From NCBI GenBank assembly GCA_021234155.1, contig JAJEKV010000026.1, forward strand, positions 3,832,644 to 3,896,643: 64,000 bases of DNA, given 5' to 3'. This document shows positions 34,320-46,889 of this stretch, piece after piece (positions within the stretch are counted from its first letter, which is position 1; every line of letters starts with the position of its first letter). The position numbers and the translations under genes are program-made. The stretch comes from Isoetes taiwanensis (taxonomy: Eukaryota > Streptophyta > Lycopodiopsida > Isoetales > Isoetaceae). Below the pieces are notes generated by a model, which did no database searches, was not told the DNA's origin, and saw nothing but the letters and a program-made list of their open reading frames with translations.

Positions 34320-36130
34320 GTGCATGTCGAGACCATGAGTCTAATACCCCCTATTCCATGAGTCAAATACCCCCTTGGAATCCAAGTCCAAATGGGGAGC
34401 CAATAGATGCACCGAAATGTTTTAGAGACCTGCCGGACAAGATATTTATGATTTATGTTTATCTAGAGTTTATCTTGAGAAGCCATTCAATGTAGCGTAT
34501 TGAACATTTTTGCGGGAGAAGAATTAAAATTTGGTCATCTGGATGCAAAAAAGTAGTACAATTTTGGGTCTTTTGCTATATCATCTGATGAAGCGAATCT
34601 GCGTGGAATCTCTTTGAAGCTGCAAGAGGAAAAGCAAGAAGAGCGGGAATGACTATTGTTTTTGTTCTATACTGCTACAGTTCTGTTCTTATTCTTTTCC
34701 TCTTGTGTCTGAAGTTTGATAAGGGCTAGATAATATCCTCTAATGAGACATTATGGCCCAGACAAAAAATGCCTTGGAGACTTTTCTTGTTTTAGAGTCG
34801 GAATTATTTGCATAAACTGGCTATTCGTTTTGGATGTGATTAAGGTATTTGACAATATGGAACTGTCTAGTTCTTGGTGATCCAGTGCTTGACCGCACAA
34901 TCGGAGGGCAGTCCTGGGGAAAATGGATAATGATCCCATGTTTGGAATTTCTTATAATAGCAGAGTTATCCTTAATAGCATTGAAATCCAGAACATTAGT
35001 ATTGTTACTTTTAGGATCGCCATTTTCATAAACATAAGCATTTTTATAAAAATTATCATTAAGCTTGTTATATTTGCCCATAATCGAACTGAAGACTTGA
35101 AGATTTATTTCAAAACCTTTGCCTTATCTATCTACCTTATTTTTGTCCATATTTTTATTTGTAATCATGCAGCAATTTGAGCACTCATAACCTCGGGCTT
35201 CTATGGGATCAAAATAGTTGTTACTGTCCATGTTCTTGCAGCTGTTAGTACTTCGAGCAAGAACTGATAAGTTTTGAACTTCATCTCCACCTCCTTCGAA
35301 TCGTCGGCCACAAAGGAGGGGAGTTTGCTTTTGAAACCCCACCGAATTTCCTCAGTAACATGATCATCGTTTCCTCCCAAATCTTGACTAATCTAAAGAT
35401 GCTCGAGACTTCCAACCATGGTCTTCTAATTCCACTGTCAGGGTTCTCGTGGATTTTATCATCTCATTTATGAATCATCTGAAGATTTGGTTCTTGAGGC
35501 TACAACAATCTTCTTTTGAATGGCCTGTTTGTACCCTTATGAGCTAATAAAGGAAGGAAGGAAGGAGATCCATCTCCTTAATTTTGTGAAGCATCTGTTA
35601 TACCAGATCTCTATCACTTGCTTTTCATGTCACATACTGGATTTTCAATCTCTACATTTCTTAAATACAAAATGTAATCTGCCCCCTCTATGAATACCCA
35701 TACATTCGGCAGCAACATTACGTTGTTCTCTTATAATATCGAAAGCTGCCTTTAATTCCTTCATTTTGATCCAAGCTTTATTTCTCTCAAATGGATAATT
35801 TAATCCCAATCTCTGATCTTTGTCAAATCTTTGTGTTCAAAATATTCCCTTTTTTATCCTTCACATGTCTTGCCTTTGCTTCTTGTTATCTTTGATTTTA
35901 TGACGAATCACTAAGACATAACAGATGGAAGAACACCAAAAGAAACTTCATAAATTCTGGCCAAATCTAGAAGGCCGAAGGAAGCACAATACTTATGTTA
36001 AACATTGGTTGCTCTAGGTACTCTTTTTTTGCTCAGAGAATAATAAAAAATGATAAAGGAATGTAAAAACCCTATCTTCCCTACAAAAGAAGCTATAAAT
36101 GAGGCAACTTTTTAAACTTAAGGAATGACA
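34320..36130. other. No recognisable gene
   Basis: Frames such as 34821-35081 (86 codons, minus) are AT-driven. I see no element ends or tails. Confidence 0.45.
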
Positions 36131-36388
36131 CTAGCACAAATCCCCAGACATGGAATGAACCCCTGTCAGTTGGCAACTACAAACCTCCAAACCACTAGGT
36201 CCATATCCTGAAAAACTTGTGTTGGTTGCATATCAAAGAACGAGGGTAATTATAAATTGACTAGCACAAATCCTTAGACAGGGAATGAACCCCAGTCAGT
36301 TGGCAACTACAAACCTCCAAACCACTAGGTCCATATCCAGAAAAACTTGTGTTGGTTGCATATCAAAGAACGAGGCCCAATTACAAAT
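36131..36388 (+). repeat. Tandem duplication, 130-base period
   Basis: CTAGCACAAATCC starts at 36131 and 36261. The copies share GTCAGTTGGCAACTACAAAC, CTCCAAACCACTAGGTCCAT and AACTTGTGTTGGTTGCATAT, with about ten differences. The junction is tail-to-head without spacer. No coding role is seen. Confidence 0.92.
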
Positions 36389-36389
36389 T

Positions 36390-38850
36390 GGCTCTCCAAG
36401 AAAAAAGAGGTTTCTTTCAAACCAATTGCTTAGGCCAAGTATAGTTGAGCATTATGGTAGAAAACCTTAGAGATCCAACCCAATCGAAGTAGAGGATACA
36501 AAGATATAAACTATTGAATCCAATTTTACAAAATCTAATTCTTGAGCTAGAACCATGAGCTACTCTAATCAAATTATCTATAGCCAAAATCGTTGCATCA
36601 CGGCCTATGGGGATCAATGAAAACTCTAGTCCATGGGGTATAGCTTCGGGCAAAGCCTCATCCATCAGGACTGGGAGCTCACCCAATTCCTAAGGTGGTG
36701 AAGGAAGGCGAGGGCACTAATGTCCATCTCTCCCTCTTTCATTTTCCTTATATCTACAATTTTCTATAGAATCTTATTTCTTCCCATTCACGGGGGCAGC
36801 CATTTGTGCAACAACACCTTGTTTTATAGGTGGCTTTTCAAGAGGTTTTGGCCAAAATCCATAAAGGCTGACCACTCCATCCGCCCCTCCCATGCATACT
36901 TTGCAGGTGGGCTAGATAGGGCTCTGGCATGACTCTAGCCTCCCGGATACGCAATCTCATGCCATCACCCATCGAGACTACTCCGGGTTGCATCTCCCCT
37001 CGATCCGGCCGAGGCAGGAAGGGTTGCATCTCCCCTTCCCTGTGGTCTAGAGGTTCCACGGGGCACTAGAGAATCGCGGGCGACACACGATTCGCCCCTC
37101 ACTTAACCCCCCAAAACAAGAGCTGTGCCGCCACCGGCAGCCTCGGGAGAGGCAGGGCAACACCATTGCCCCGTGAGGTGTTTCCGACCCATGCCCTACC
37201 AACATAAGTGACCGGCCATAAGCCTAGCCCGCTATGGGGTCCCCAGCCACGCCAAGAAGCTCCCTCCCTCCCAGATTCCTCTAGCCCCCCATGTAGTGCC
37301 GAAGTCACATCATAGCCCCCAGAGTCTCTAAGGGTTCCTATGCACAAAGCCGCATATAATAGGAACTAAAGACTCCTAACTAGGAGCATCACTAAGTAAG
37401 GCTACTAGGTCCCCACCCCCTTCCCAATACAAGAGGAGCAACATGATCAACCATCATCACATAACTCGTATCATAATAATCATCGTAATAACATCTAACC
37501 TAATTATACATATCTAACTTACGGTTAGGGGGGTTAGGGGGGTTAGGGGGGTTCAAGATGTTGAATAATGGTTATGGGATGGCTCTACTCTAGATACGAA
37601 ATATTAATTCGTCTAGAGGGCTAAATTCCAGATGACTACTAAGAACACTACTCCAAATACCGCCTCAAGCGCCCCTCCTATTCCCCGGTGCTCCATGATC
37701 CCCGGCGGCCTAAGTAGCTCACTCCAAGATCGCACGCACTGGGGCCGGGCCAAGACTAGACTATGCCACAAATAACCCACCCGGTAAAACCGAGTTTCGA
37801 GCGTAAGAAGGTTCCCGTGGTGTTGGGGCCGTGAAAAGAGGTCTGCGGTAGGTTATGGGTTTATGTTAATATAGTTTAGGGTCCACATGGGATGCCACGT
37901 GGCGCCAATGGGGCAAGGCCGTATGGCAGTTGCCCGATAGGATAAGGCCATGTGGAAAATGGGCCTTATCCTAAGCTTATCTAAGTTATATACTTAACTT
38001 AGATATGCACCCATGCCACTTCCTAAGGTATACAAGGCTACGAAAGTAGGCTTGTATAGTGCCGTAACCCGTAAATATAATGATTTATAGGTGATATTTC
38101 CCTCGAACGCCACAAAGAGAAACTTGTCTTTTCCTTCCACTACACTTCACCTTGTCTGTATCTAGCATATCATAAGTCTAACTTAAGCATCTTTCGTATA
38201 CCATTAGCTTAGCATCTAGACCCCATCTACAACACAATTGTAAGGGCAACCCACAGTGCATTAGCACATTATTTTTTGTGTTTTCCCTACCTTGATTTGT
38301 TTGTTATTTCCATCAATCTCGTGTGTCTATGTTACTAAATGTCAATGCCCGGTGATGGCTCTAAACTTTTGATGGTCCGAATGCTCTTTTACTTTCCAAG
38401 CTGCAACATATAGTTATAGGTTGGTCTTTTGTCTTGCTGGCATGCAAATCTTGTATATACATATCTTCTTTTATACATGCAAATAGATTTTGTCAGCTCT
38501 GTGAAAAAAAAGAAAGAGTGCATTTAGTTTAAAGATACAAGTTAAGTTACAACATTGTGTCAAATGACAATCTAGTGGCCTTCTTAATCCAAGTTCTCTT
38601 ATCTGTAGAAAGGGAAGAAAATGCTAGATATAGTGAAGTAAATATAAAAAGTATGATAAAAAAGAAGGAGCATTTTGTGCATCTTCTTGAGACCAACTAG
38701 TCTAACATAACATCAATGTCGGTCATTGGTCAATTCCCTTTCGTAGCAGTTTTCAATACAGAGGAATACTTCTTGTTAGCTTGTAACATCATATGATAGC
38801 TCAAGTGCTATAATTTAGAAGAATCTGCGTAAGGATCACATGCTTCCCTG
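36390..38850. other. No recognisable gene; GC-richer block
   Basis: 36880-37800 is richer in GC than its neighbours and has many CCCC runs, but no frame with a known motif. 37523-37552 holds three near-perfect GGTTAGGGG units. A decayed LTR retroelement could explain the composition, but I found no terminal repeats or primer site. Confidence 0.35.
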
Positions 38851-38858
38851 TCCAATAT

Positions 38859-40226
38859 TGTTATGGAACATAGCGGGCCATGGGATAAAACCCTGGAGAG
38901 GTTAGAGCCCAATTAGATTCTGCAATTGTTGTTTGGGAGTGGTATTACCTAAGATTTTGGATGGTTTTTTGATGTATTCGTATGGAAAATTGTTATAATG
39001 CTGACTCACTAAATAGGTTTTGTTGTTCCAATGGTCGATTGGGGTTGATTGGGTTAGTTCTCGAACTTGCAATTTTTGAAGGCGTGAGGTGTCGATGGTT
39101 TCGTCCGCATGGAGCTTGATGGAGCGGCCATACATGCATTCTTCCTCACGGCAGCCTTTTTGTATGTTCGCTTTTTTTCTTATCGGGCGTATGGGCGGAT
39201 CTTCCTCACCGAGGTTTTTTCAGGATGTAGCTTCCTTTATTATTCTTATTCTTCGGTGGGCGAGGGCGGCCTTATGCCCATCTTAGTGCATATGAGCCTA
39301 ATAGGGGAGCCCAAATTTAGCTCTCGTTGTTGATGTATATGGAGTTAATCCGCGCACGCTTTTCCATAAGAATTCTCATTTTGGTTTTCGCAGATTTAGG
39401 TGCAAGAAGTTTCGAGTATGGCTTTTGTGTGGCGCTGGGATCAAATCTTCTGCCGATCCGCTTGCTCGATTAAGCCCTTTTTCTTGCCGCTTTCCTTCAC
39501 CGCTTAGATGCTCTTTGAGGTATGCGAGGCTGGGAGGAGCCCTTATTGCGAGTGTGCTTGTATTTCGCTTCAACAGTCTTAAGGTTTTCACCTTTGAGGT
39601 TTTCTCGAACTCGCTTTTTCCTTGGGGTTCAAACCCCATGCTTCCCTTTGCATGTTTCTCGGCTATATTTCGCTTTTGATGGAGTAGTGACACAGGCGAT
39701 CTCTTCATGCTTATTATTGAGATGTGTTATTGAAATCTGGTGTTTGCTTCTTTTTATCAGGTGGTATTGGCCGAAGTATATACTTGGTGGACTTGGATGC
39801 AATACGCTGTGGTGCACCTTAGGATGACGTGGAAATTGGGGTTTGACCCCATCTTGACTTTGGGACCCCACATGTTGTGCATTGGGAATATGACATGGAA
39901 TATTCCCGATAATCAATGGATAGGATTGAGCGATATAAGGATCCACACCCTTTGGCTTGCCAATTGGCACTAAAGAGGCTAATGCTTAATATTGGCATCA
40001 TAGCACATGCTCGACACGTTGGGGAAACCACAGAGGTAGTTAGTGGGAAAGCCCTGTTTCCTCTGTGGTTTGGAGCGCCACATGCTTGAAAGCAAGCATC
40101 CCTCTGGAGGAGGAGGAATGTTATGAACATAGTAGGGCATGGGATAGAACCTGGAGAGGTTAGGGCCCAATAAGGATCCACCACTTTGGCTTGCCGGTTG
40201 GCAACTAGATGGGCTAGTGCTTAACA
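38859..40226 (+). mobile_element. Miniature LTR (TRIM-like) element with 5-base target duplication
   Basis: The right LTR is 40119-40226 (108 bases, TGTTATGAACATAG ... GTGCTTAACA), preceded by a purine tract GGAGGAGGAGGAA (40106-40118). The left LTR starts at 38859 (TGTTATGGAACATAG), matches as far as about 38915, then resumes at about 39936-39991 after roughly 1 kb of unrelated sequence. Next to it, TGGCATCATAGC (39993-40004) resembles the initiator-Met primer site TGGTATCAGAGC. The internal region is only about 125 bases. AATAT flanks both sides (38854-38858, 40227-40231). Either a 1-kb insert split the left LTR, or the right LTR lost its middle. No gag or pol is seen. Confidence 0.65.
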
Positions 40227-40992
40227 AATATTTCAATGTCTGTTAATGACAAAATTTTCCAACGTGTTTGTAAATGTGCAATTTCAAAAGACTTAACATT
40301 ATTGATTGAACGTGTCTTGACTCATATAGGCATGCTGACATGTATAAGGTCACATATATACACTAAATTGAATAATGAATTACAATAAAACAAGATACAA
40401 CTCCGGTAATCATGCAGATTCTTGATAAGCATGAATATTGTGACATATTATAGAGTTTCTCTAGATCTTCTTCCATTGACTTAAATAAAAAATTCATTTT
40501 CCAATTGACAATCGGATATTTATATCATAGTAAAGCTTCAGTCAAGCTAATTTATTAGTGCCAATCTTATTGTCAAGGCGTCAGGAGGAAGATAGATATT
40601 ATTTTAATGTGCACGAACGATGAGAAAGTGTGAAGAGAATAAGTAAAGTAATTAGGCCAAATTGGTGACTAGAATAGTGGAATGTTAGTTGTGCTTCATG
40701 GAAAAGAGGCCAATGTTGAGAAAGACAACATATAGTTGATAAATTGGATTCACACTTGGTTGATGGCAAGACGATCTTGCTTTCCTTTGAAGCTTTCAAA
40801 ATGGTGGAACCAGCCCACACTGGAACAAATATCGAGCCATGGATATTCTCAATCCTTAGAACTCCTTTCTCCTCAAGTGGCCCATAACTTTCCCAAATAC
40901 ATAAACCCCAGAACCCTTCATTTCCCTAGGTCGCAGCAGTTCAGCGGAGCTCTCAGTCCTGCTCTAACTCCATTGGCTCCAGAAATCGCAGC

Positions 40993-43900
40993 ATGAAGTA
41001 CGTGGTTGTCACCGGTGGCGTTGTTAGTGGTCTTGGCAAGGGTGTTACTGCTAGCAGTATTGGTGTTGTTCTAAAAGCATGTGGGCTGCGTGTTACTTCG
41101 ATTAAAATAGGTTCGTCTTGCATTGTGCTTGTTTTGATGTTCCGTCCAACTTTTTATTCATTTTCTTATTGCCTTGGCCGCCATTAGATCCTTATTTGAA
41201 CTTTGATGCTGGAACAATGTCACCTTTTGGAGCATGGAGAGGTTTTCGTTCTGGATGATGGTGGAGAGGTATGTAATGTGCTTGTTCCTTTATTTCACTT
41301 ATTGTCATGTGTGTCGATGGCCCTGGTGGACGAAAATTGACAGGAGAAATTTTTTAGGACTCTTGCACCTTATCTGGTTAATGATGTAATTAACTTTAGA
41401 GTGAAACTGCTTTTCAGCTATTTCCTGACCGTTGTGGTCAGAAAACTTTTGTAACGAAAAAATGTTGGCCAACTGCTTTAGCCTTTGCCCAATAATAAGA
41501 TATATTAATCTTTCAAGCTTCACATCAATTCGATTACATCTTCCTTAGAATAATCAATATGTTATTTAGGATTGGAAACTGCCAAAGATAACCCAAATGG
41601 TAAACCTGGAGCAGGCAGTGGGGTTTTTGAAATACTTAATGTGTTCTAATTTCTAGTTAGAAGCTTTACTATGTCGGCTTGTTCATACCCATTTGGTGCT
41701 TTTTTCACTTACCTTTAGGTGGATCTAGACCTTGGGGAACTATGAGATTTCTGGATGTCACGTTAACAAGAGACAAAATAATATTAAACAGGAAAGATTT
41801 ACCAGGTGTGTATGCTTAAGCTTGCAGTGCTGTTAAATATCATGGGAAGATAGTCATATTAATCGTGCCGGGTGGTTTTTCTTCTTCTTAATGATGCTAA
41901 ATGCCAATAAGTCTTTCCTGGGGATTGTCAGGCCGTACTTGACAAAGAAAGAAGAGGGGATTACCTTGGCAAAACTGTTCAGGTACTCAAGTTCATAGTC
42001 TTAACTTCTGTCTTTTAGTAGCATCTCATTCATTTTAAATTGTTCAGGTAGTCCCTCATATCACAGATGAAATCCAGGAACGGATAGAATCTGTTTCATC
42101 AATTCCAGTTGATGGAAAAGATGGACCAGCTGATGTTTGCGTAATCGAACTTGGTGGCACTGTTGGTGACTAAAATAATCCTTTTTGGAAAGCTCCTATG
42201 TTAGTCTTGCTAAAGTGATATTCGCTGGTTCTAAAACACAAATTTTGACAATGCAGGAGATATTGAGTCAATGCCTTTTGTGGAGGCCCTTCGACAGTTT
42301 CAATTTCGCGTAGGTAGGAAATACTAGTTGTTCTAGTGGGAGTACACTGTATTAGAGAAACACTAACATTGTGCTGTTGTTTCAGGTACCGAGAACTTTT
42401 GTCTTGTACATGTAAGTCTGGTTCCTGTTATTGGGGTTGTAGGTGAGCAGGTATGATTGCTTGCACCCGTCAAGTTCTGTTGGGTAATGTTCAGGCTAAC
42501 AAATTTAGCCTTGTGGTTATGCAAACGTTTCCAGAAAACTAAGCCAACACAACATAGTGTTCAAGGTTTAAGAGCTTTGGGATTAACTCCCAACCTTCTG
42601 GCATGCCGAAGTACCACCGTAAGTGTTCCTTATTTTAAATACATCCAGTCGATTGACAGCATATATTACTGATTTATATTATTATGTGCAGCCATTGGAG
42701 GAGCCTACTAAACAAAAACTTTCTCAATTCTGCCATGTGCCTGTACGCTCAGATAATGCCTTCCGTTTGATGATTTGAAAGGACTACCCCAGTGTTCATT
42801 GTCTTGCAGGCTGCCCATATTCTCAATGTACATGATGTTCCAAATATTTGGCATGTTCCATTGCTGTTGAAGGTATTGGTGGCATTCTATTTCTTTAAAA
42901 GATAACTTAAGTGCATTTTATTTGCTATCCATGCTATTTTCTTTTGTATATTTGACGGTAGGAAGAATATATTGGTCAAAGATGCTTATCTTGTTCAAGA
43001 GAACTCATAAAACGTGGTTTTGATAGGATCAATGTGCGCATATTGCAATGCTGACACAACTCAAGCTAAGGTGGTGTAAAAAATCTAGCTAATCTACATG
43101 GGATCCCTATATGTAATTTGATGTGCTCTATGCAATCTCCATGCAGCATCACACCGCATCCTGAATTGGGCGAATGGACACGAGGGGCAGTACAGGCAGA
43201 TAATTTCGTGGAACCTGTGGGGCATCCAACAATCACATTTAAAATTGTTGTTTTTTATTAAGATTTTGAAGCCCAAATGTTGAGTTTGCTGGATGGTCTC
43301 CAGGTCAAAATAGCAATGGTCGGGCAAGTACACTGGACTGTCTGATTCATATCTGTCTGTCATCAAGGTTGGTCTTCCATTCTTCCATCTTTACTTGCTT
43401 GTCAATTTATCCATCTAGAGGTCTTTTTAGTCTACAATCCCAACGGACTTATGTCTCCGTTTGCCCTTATGGATCTTTAAAGAAAGATGAAAGGTACAAA
43501 AGCTAAAGCTACGCATAGCCTACTTCACCAGAGAAAGAAGACACGAAAAATTATTGTTTTTACAACAAAGTGAGGTGTTTATATAGATTTGTCAAAAAGT
43601 TTACGAAGGGACAGGTGATGATGGTCATTGGTATTCTATAAGTGAAATGGGGTATTTGTAATTAAATATACATCATCTGGAAACACCATGTGCAATGATA
43701 AGCAAGTTTCCTGGCTTGCGTTTTGCAGGCTCTTAAACATGCTGCTCTTGCATGTTCAAGGAAACTGGTGTTAGAGTGGATTGCAGCATCTGATCTTGAA
43801 GATAATGCAGTAAGAGATTTTTTCAAAAGTTTGTTTAGTGAATGAGCTTACTGCATCCCAACATTTTCTGCAATGGTAACTTCTGTGCTTTATCTGCAGG

Positions 43901-45526
43901 CTTCAGATGCTCATGCTAAAGCTTGGAGCACCTTAAAGGTTAGTCATCAGAAGCTTATTTGGAGGTTGTCTTTTTTATCTCATTTTTGGCAATGCATGGT
44001 CAGGAAGTTGATGGAATTTTAGTGCCTGGTGGCTTTGGAGACAGAGGAAGTGAGGGCAAAATATTAGCTGCCAAGTATGCACGGGAAAGTAAGGTCCCAT
44101 ATTTAGGGATTTGTCTTGGCATGCAGATTGCTGTCATCGAGTTTGCGCGGTCGGTAAGCATGGGAACTATCTTATTAATGATGAAAACAGGTTTTCAATT
44201 CTCTTTTGGCTGGTTAAAGTCTGTGCTAATGTAGTACAGGATTGTCTGATTAGAAGCTTGTCACTATAACTCAAACTGAAAGAAAAGAAAAGCAAAGCAT
44301 CAAAACTTCAATCCAGTGGTGAGCCTGCAGAAAACAATAATGTACACGGTTATTGGACTGGTGCTCACCATCCAATAATGTCATGGTTATTGGAATAGTG
44401 CTCACCATCCAAATTGTAATTGTAATTACTCTGTCTTCTAAGCAAGTGGTCTTGGGCAGATATTATAGGCAATTATGTAGCATTAATTGATACCTTAAGG
44501 TTATTGCTGTTGTGTTTGAACTAAGTCATATAAAAATAATCATATGAGTAGGTCCTTGGTCTGCAAGAAGCAAACAGCGAGGAGTTTAACGTAGAGACAA
44601 AACATCCATGTGTCATCTATATGCCTGAGGTAAGAAAGACACTTTATGCTGCATGTTACTTCTAATTGCTAAGATTAAGTTCAACGATTTTCTAGACTTT
44701 GATTTGAACATATGGTTCTGACTTGCAGGTTTCAAAAACTCATTTGGGGGGCACCATGAGATTAGGATCTAGAAGAACTTACTTTTCAACATCAGATTCT
44801 CTTACAGCCAAATTGTAAGTCCTATTGTTATTTCATAATCATTTTTTTTGCATACCATAATAATATCAAGGGTGATGTATTTGTACTAAAGATATCAGCA
44901 GGAATCATTTGTTGATGAAAGACACAGACATCGCTTATGAGGTATCTTCAATTGTCCTTATTTCAGCGTTTGGTTAGTTTTCAGAATCGAAAGTGATTTG
45001 TTGAAAGTGGTTACGTGGTTCTTGGAAAACTCAGTTATTTCACATAGTGTGTTCTGGCTCCTGACACTTAAAATGAATTTGTGGAAGGTGAATCCAAAAA
45101 AATGGTACGCCAGCTGAGAATGCAGGGCTTCATTTGTTGGTGGGATAAATCTGAGAGAGAATGGAGGTGATACCTCAGATTGAATTTCTGATTGTATAAA
45201 TAATTGCCAGCCCGATTCTGATATTCTGTGCATTTCACAGATCGTGGAACTACCAGAACATCCATATTACGTTGGTGTTCAATTTCATCCAGAGTTCAAA
45301 TCAAGACCTGGACGTCCTTCTGCAGTCTTTTTGGGTGATTAAGCTTTACTGTTATTATTTGGTCCTTCACTACTTAATCTTGTTGTTATGTTCAGGTCTT
45401 CTTTTGGCAGCTTCTCAACAGCTGGAATCATACTTGAAGCAATACAAAGTAAGGCCTCAGAAGATTTTACGAGAAAATGGAGTAAACGGCAAACACATAA
45501 TTTCTAATGGAACTGGACTAAAGTAA
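40993..45526 (+). pseudogene. CTPS: CTP synthase, 22 exons traceable, frameshifted
   Basis: CTP synthase aminates UTP to CTP using glutamine and ATP in the cytosol. Exons I place: 40993-41110, 41188-41268, 41719-41815, 41932-41982, 42048-42165, 42257-42313, 42386-42450, 42535-42618, 42692-42742, 42810-42872, 43027-43070, 43147-43216, 43304-43367, 43729-43809, 43900-43938, 44004-44153, 44552-44629, 44729-44814, 44892-44941, 45088-45166, 45241-45334, 45396-45526, about 585 codons, normal for the family. All introns are GT-AG. The ATP-binding start ([12 protein letters not shown]), glutaminase Cys ([16 protein letters not shown]) and His-Glu ([11 protein letters not shown]) survive. Lesions: +1 G at 41229-41230; several indels and an in-frame TGA in 41719-41815; +1 C at 43325 (GTCGGGcAAG); +1 T near 44936; at least four indels in 45088-45166. 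No intact product is possible. Confidence 0.93.
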
Positions 45527-46889
45527 TCATTTTTGCAATTGCGTTTACATTGCAAATACACAACTGGCATATGGGAAATGTGAGCAAAGGCTTTATTCAA
45601 GTTTTTTTGAGGGATGCATACATGTTTTTGTGCAAACATCTACACACTTGTAGAGGAGCATATAATACACAGGAAGTAACAGGTTATCCTACTTCTAATG
45701 ATACACGAGAAGTTGTGGACGTTGGGGTCAAGCTTCTTTGATGGTAGGTGTAAAAGGTAAGTAGATGAAACTGGGAATACGCAATGAAATCGCTGATCTG
45801 GAAGTTATTAATATTTCATGTAACGATTGCAATGTAGTTGCCATTGTACCATTTTTGTTGGACGAACAGTTATTTATTTTGTGTCTTGAAGGCACTAATT
45901 CCAATCTTAATCTTGGAAATTTACAAATTTGCCTGCACTTCAAGCTGAGAGTTATAGGAGGAATATCTTACACATATTGCTAGATCACAGATTTACTAGT
46001 TATCAATCACAGATGTTGGAAATAACTAGTCGTCAATGGATGTTGAAAAAATACCTTTCGGTACAGGAGGGATATGTTAATTCAAAAAGTTGGTACATGA
46101 ACTGTTATTTGTTGCTCTTTGAAATAAGCAAAGTGGCAATTAATCAGTTCCATATTATCATGGACTAGCTTTTTATATTGTAACTAGAAAATGTGCTGTT
46201 AAAATGATGTTGAAGCTTTCAAGGGTTGCCCTTTGGTACCTTTTGGGCTTAAGATATTATTACCCCTGTTTATGGGAATTCTAACGGTGGAATTTTGGCT
46301 GATGGTGCTTGGGGTCTCATTAATTGGTAGTCAAAAAGGACCTGTGTTAAAGGGATTTGAGTTGAATGATTTCTATTGTGATAAACCTTTCAGTTCGCTC
46401 CACTTTGAGGTGAATCGAAAAAACAATAGAGCGAAGAGCTTCTCAGGCCCAAAGATTGCTAAAAATCATGTAGTAAGCATCTAAGGGTGGAATCACTCTA
46501 TAACCCCAAGCTCAAAGATAGGTGAAAATTGCGCAGTAAGCATTAAGGGAGGAATCACAATGTAACCTGTCCAAAATGAAGTTTTTATGTCTTGGACGAG
46601 GTGATGTTCAAGAAAATGATATCACATGTGCCATTTCAAAAATTCAGTTAAATGAAAGAAAGAAAAAAATTCAGTTAAATGAAAGAAAGAAAAAATGAAG
46701 AACCCTATAATTCTTGGTTTTTTTTTGGTTTGAAGCTATAGAAAGAAGCTGTCGGATTCATCATGATGAAGCTTATATAATTCTTATATCCCGCTGGAAA
46801 TTTGAAACCAGAAGTTTGTCAATTCAAGAAGCTTTTGGATCTCTGGATTTATTAGAAGCAGCCGTCGGATCTTGATCTCACTTAGTGAT
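45527..46889. other. No recognisable gene
   Basis: Downstream flank of the CTP synthase copy. Frames of 60-83 codons have no motif I know. A 29-base unit (ttcagttaaatgaaagaaag plus a-run) is duplicated in tandem at about 46645-46695. Confidence 0.45.

Noticed and set aside
37523-37552. GGTTAGGGG repeats as telomeric DNA
   Set aside because: Only three 9-base units, not the TTTAGGG or TTAGGG plant telomere repeat; too short.
40736-40996. 86-codon frame just upstream of the CTP synthase start
   Set aside because: Its stop overlaps the start codon, and the sequence is best read as promoter and 5' UTR.
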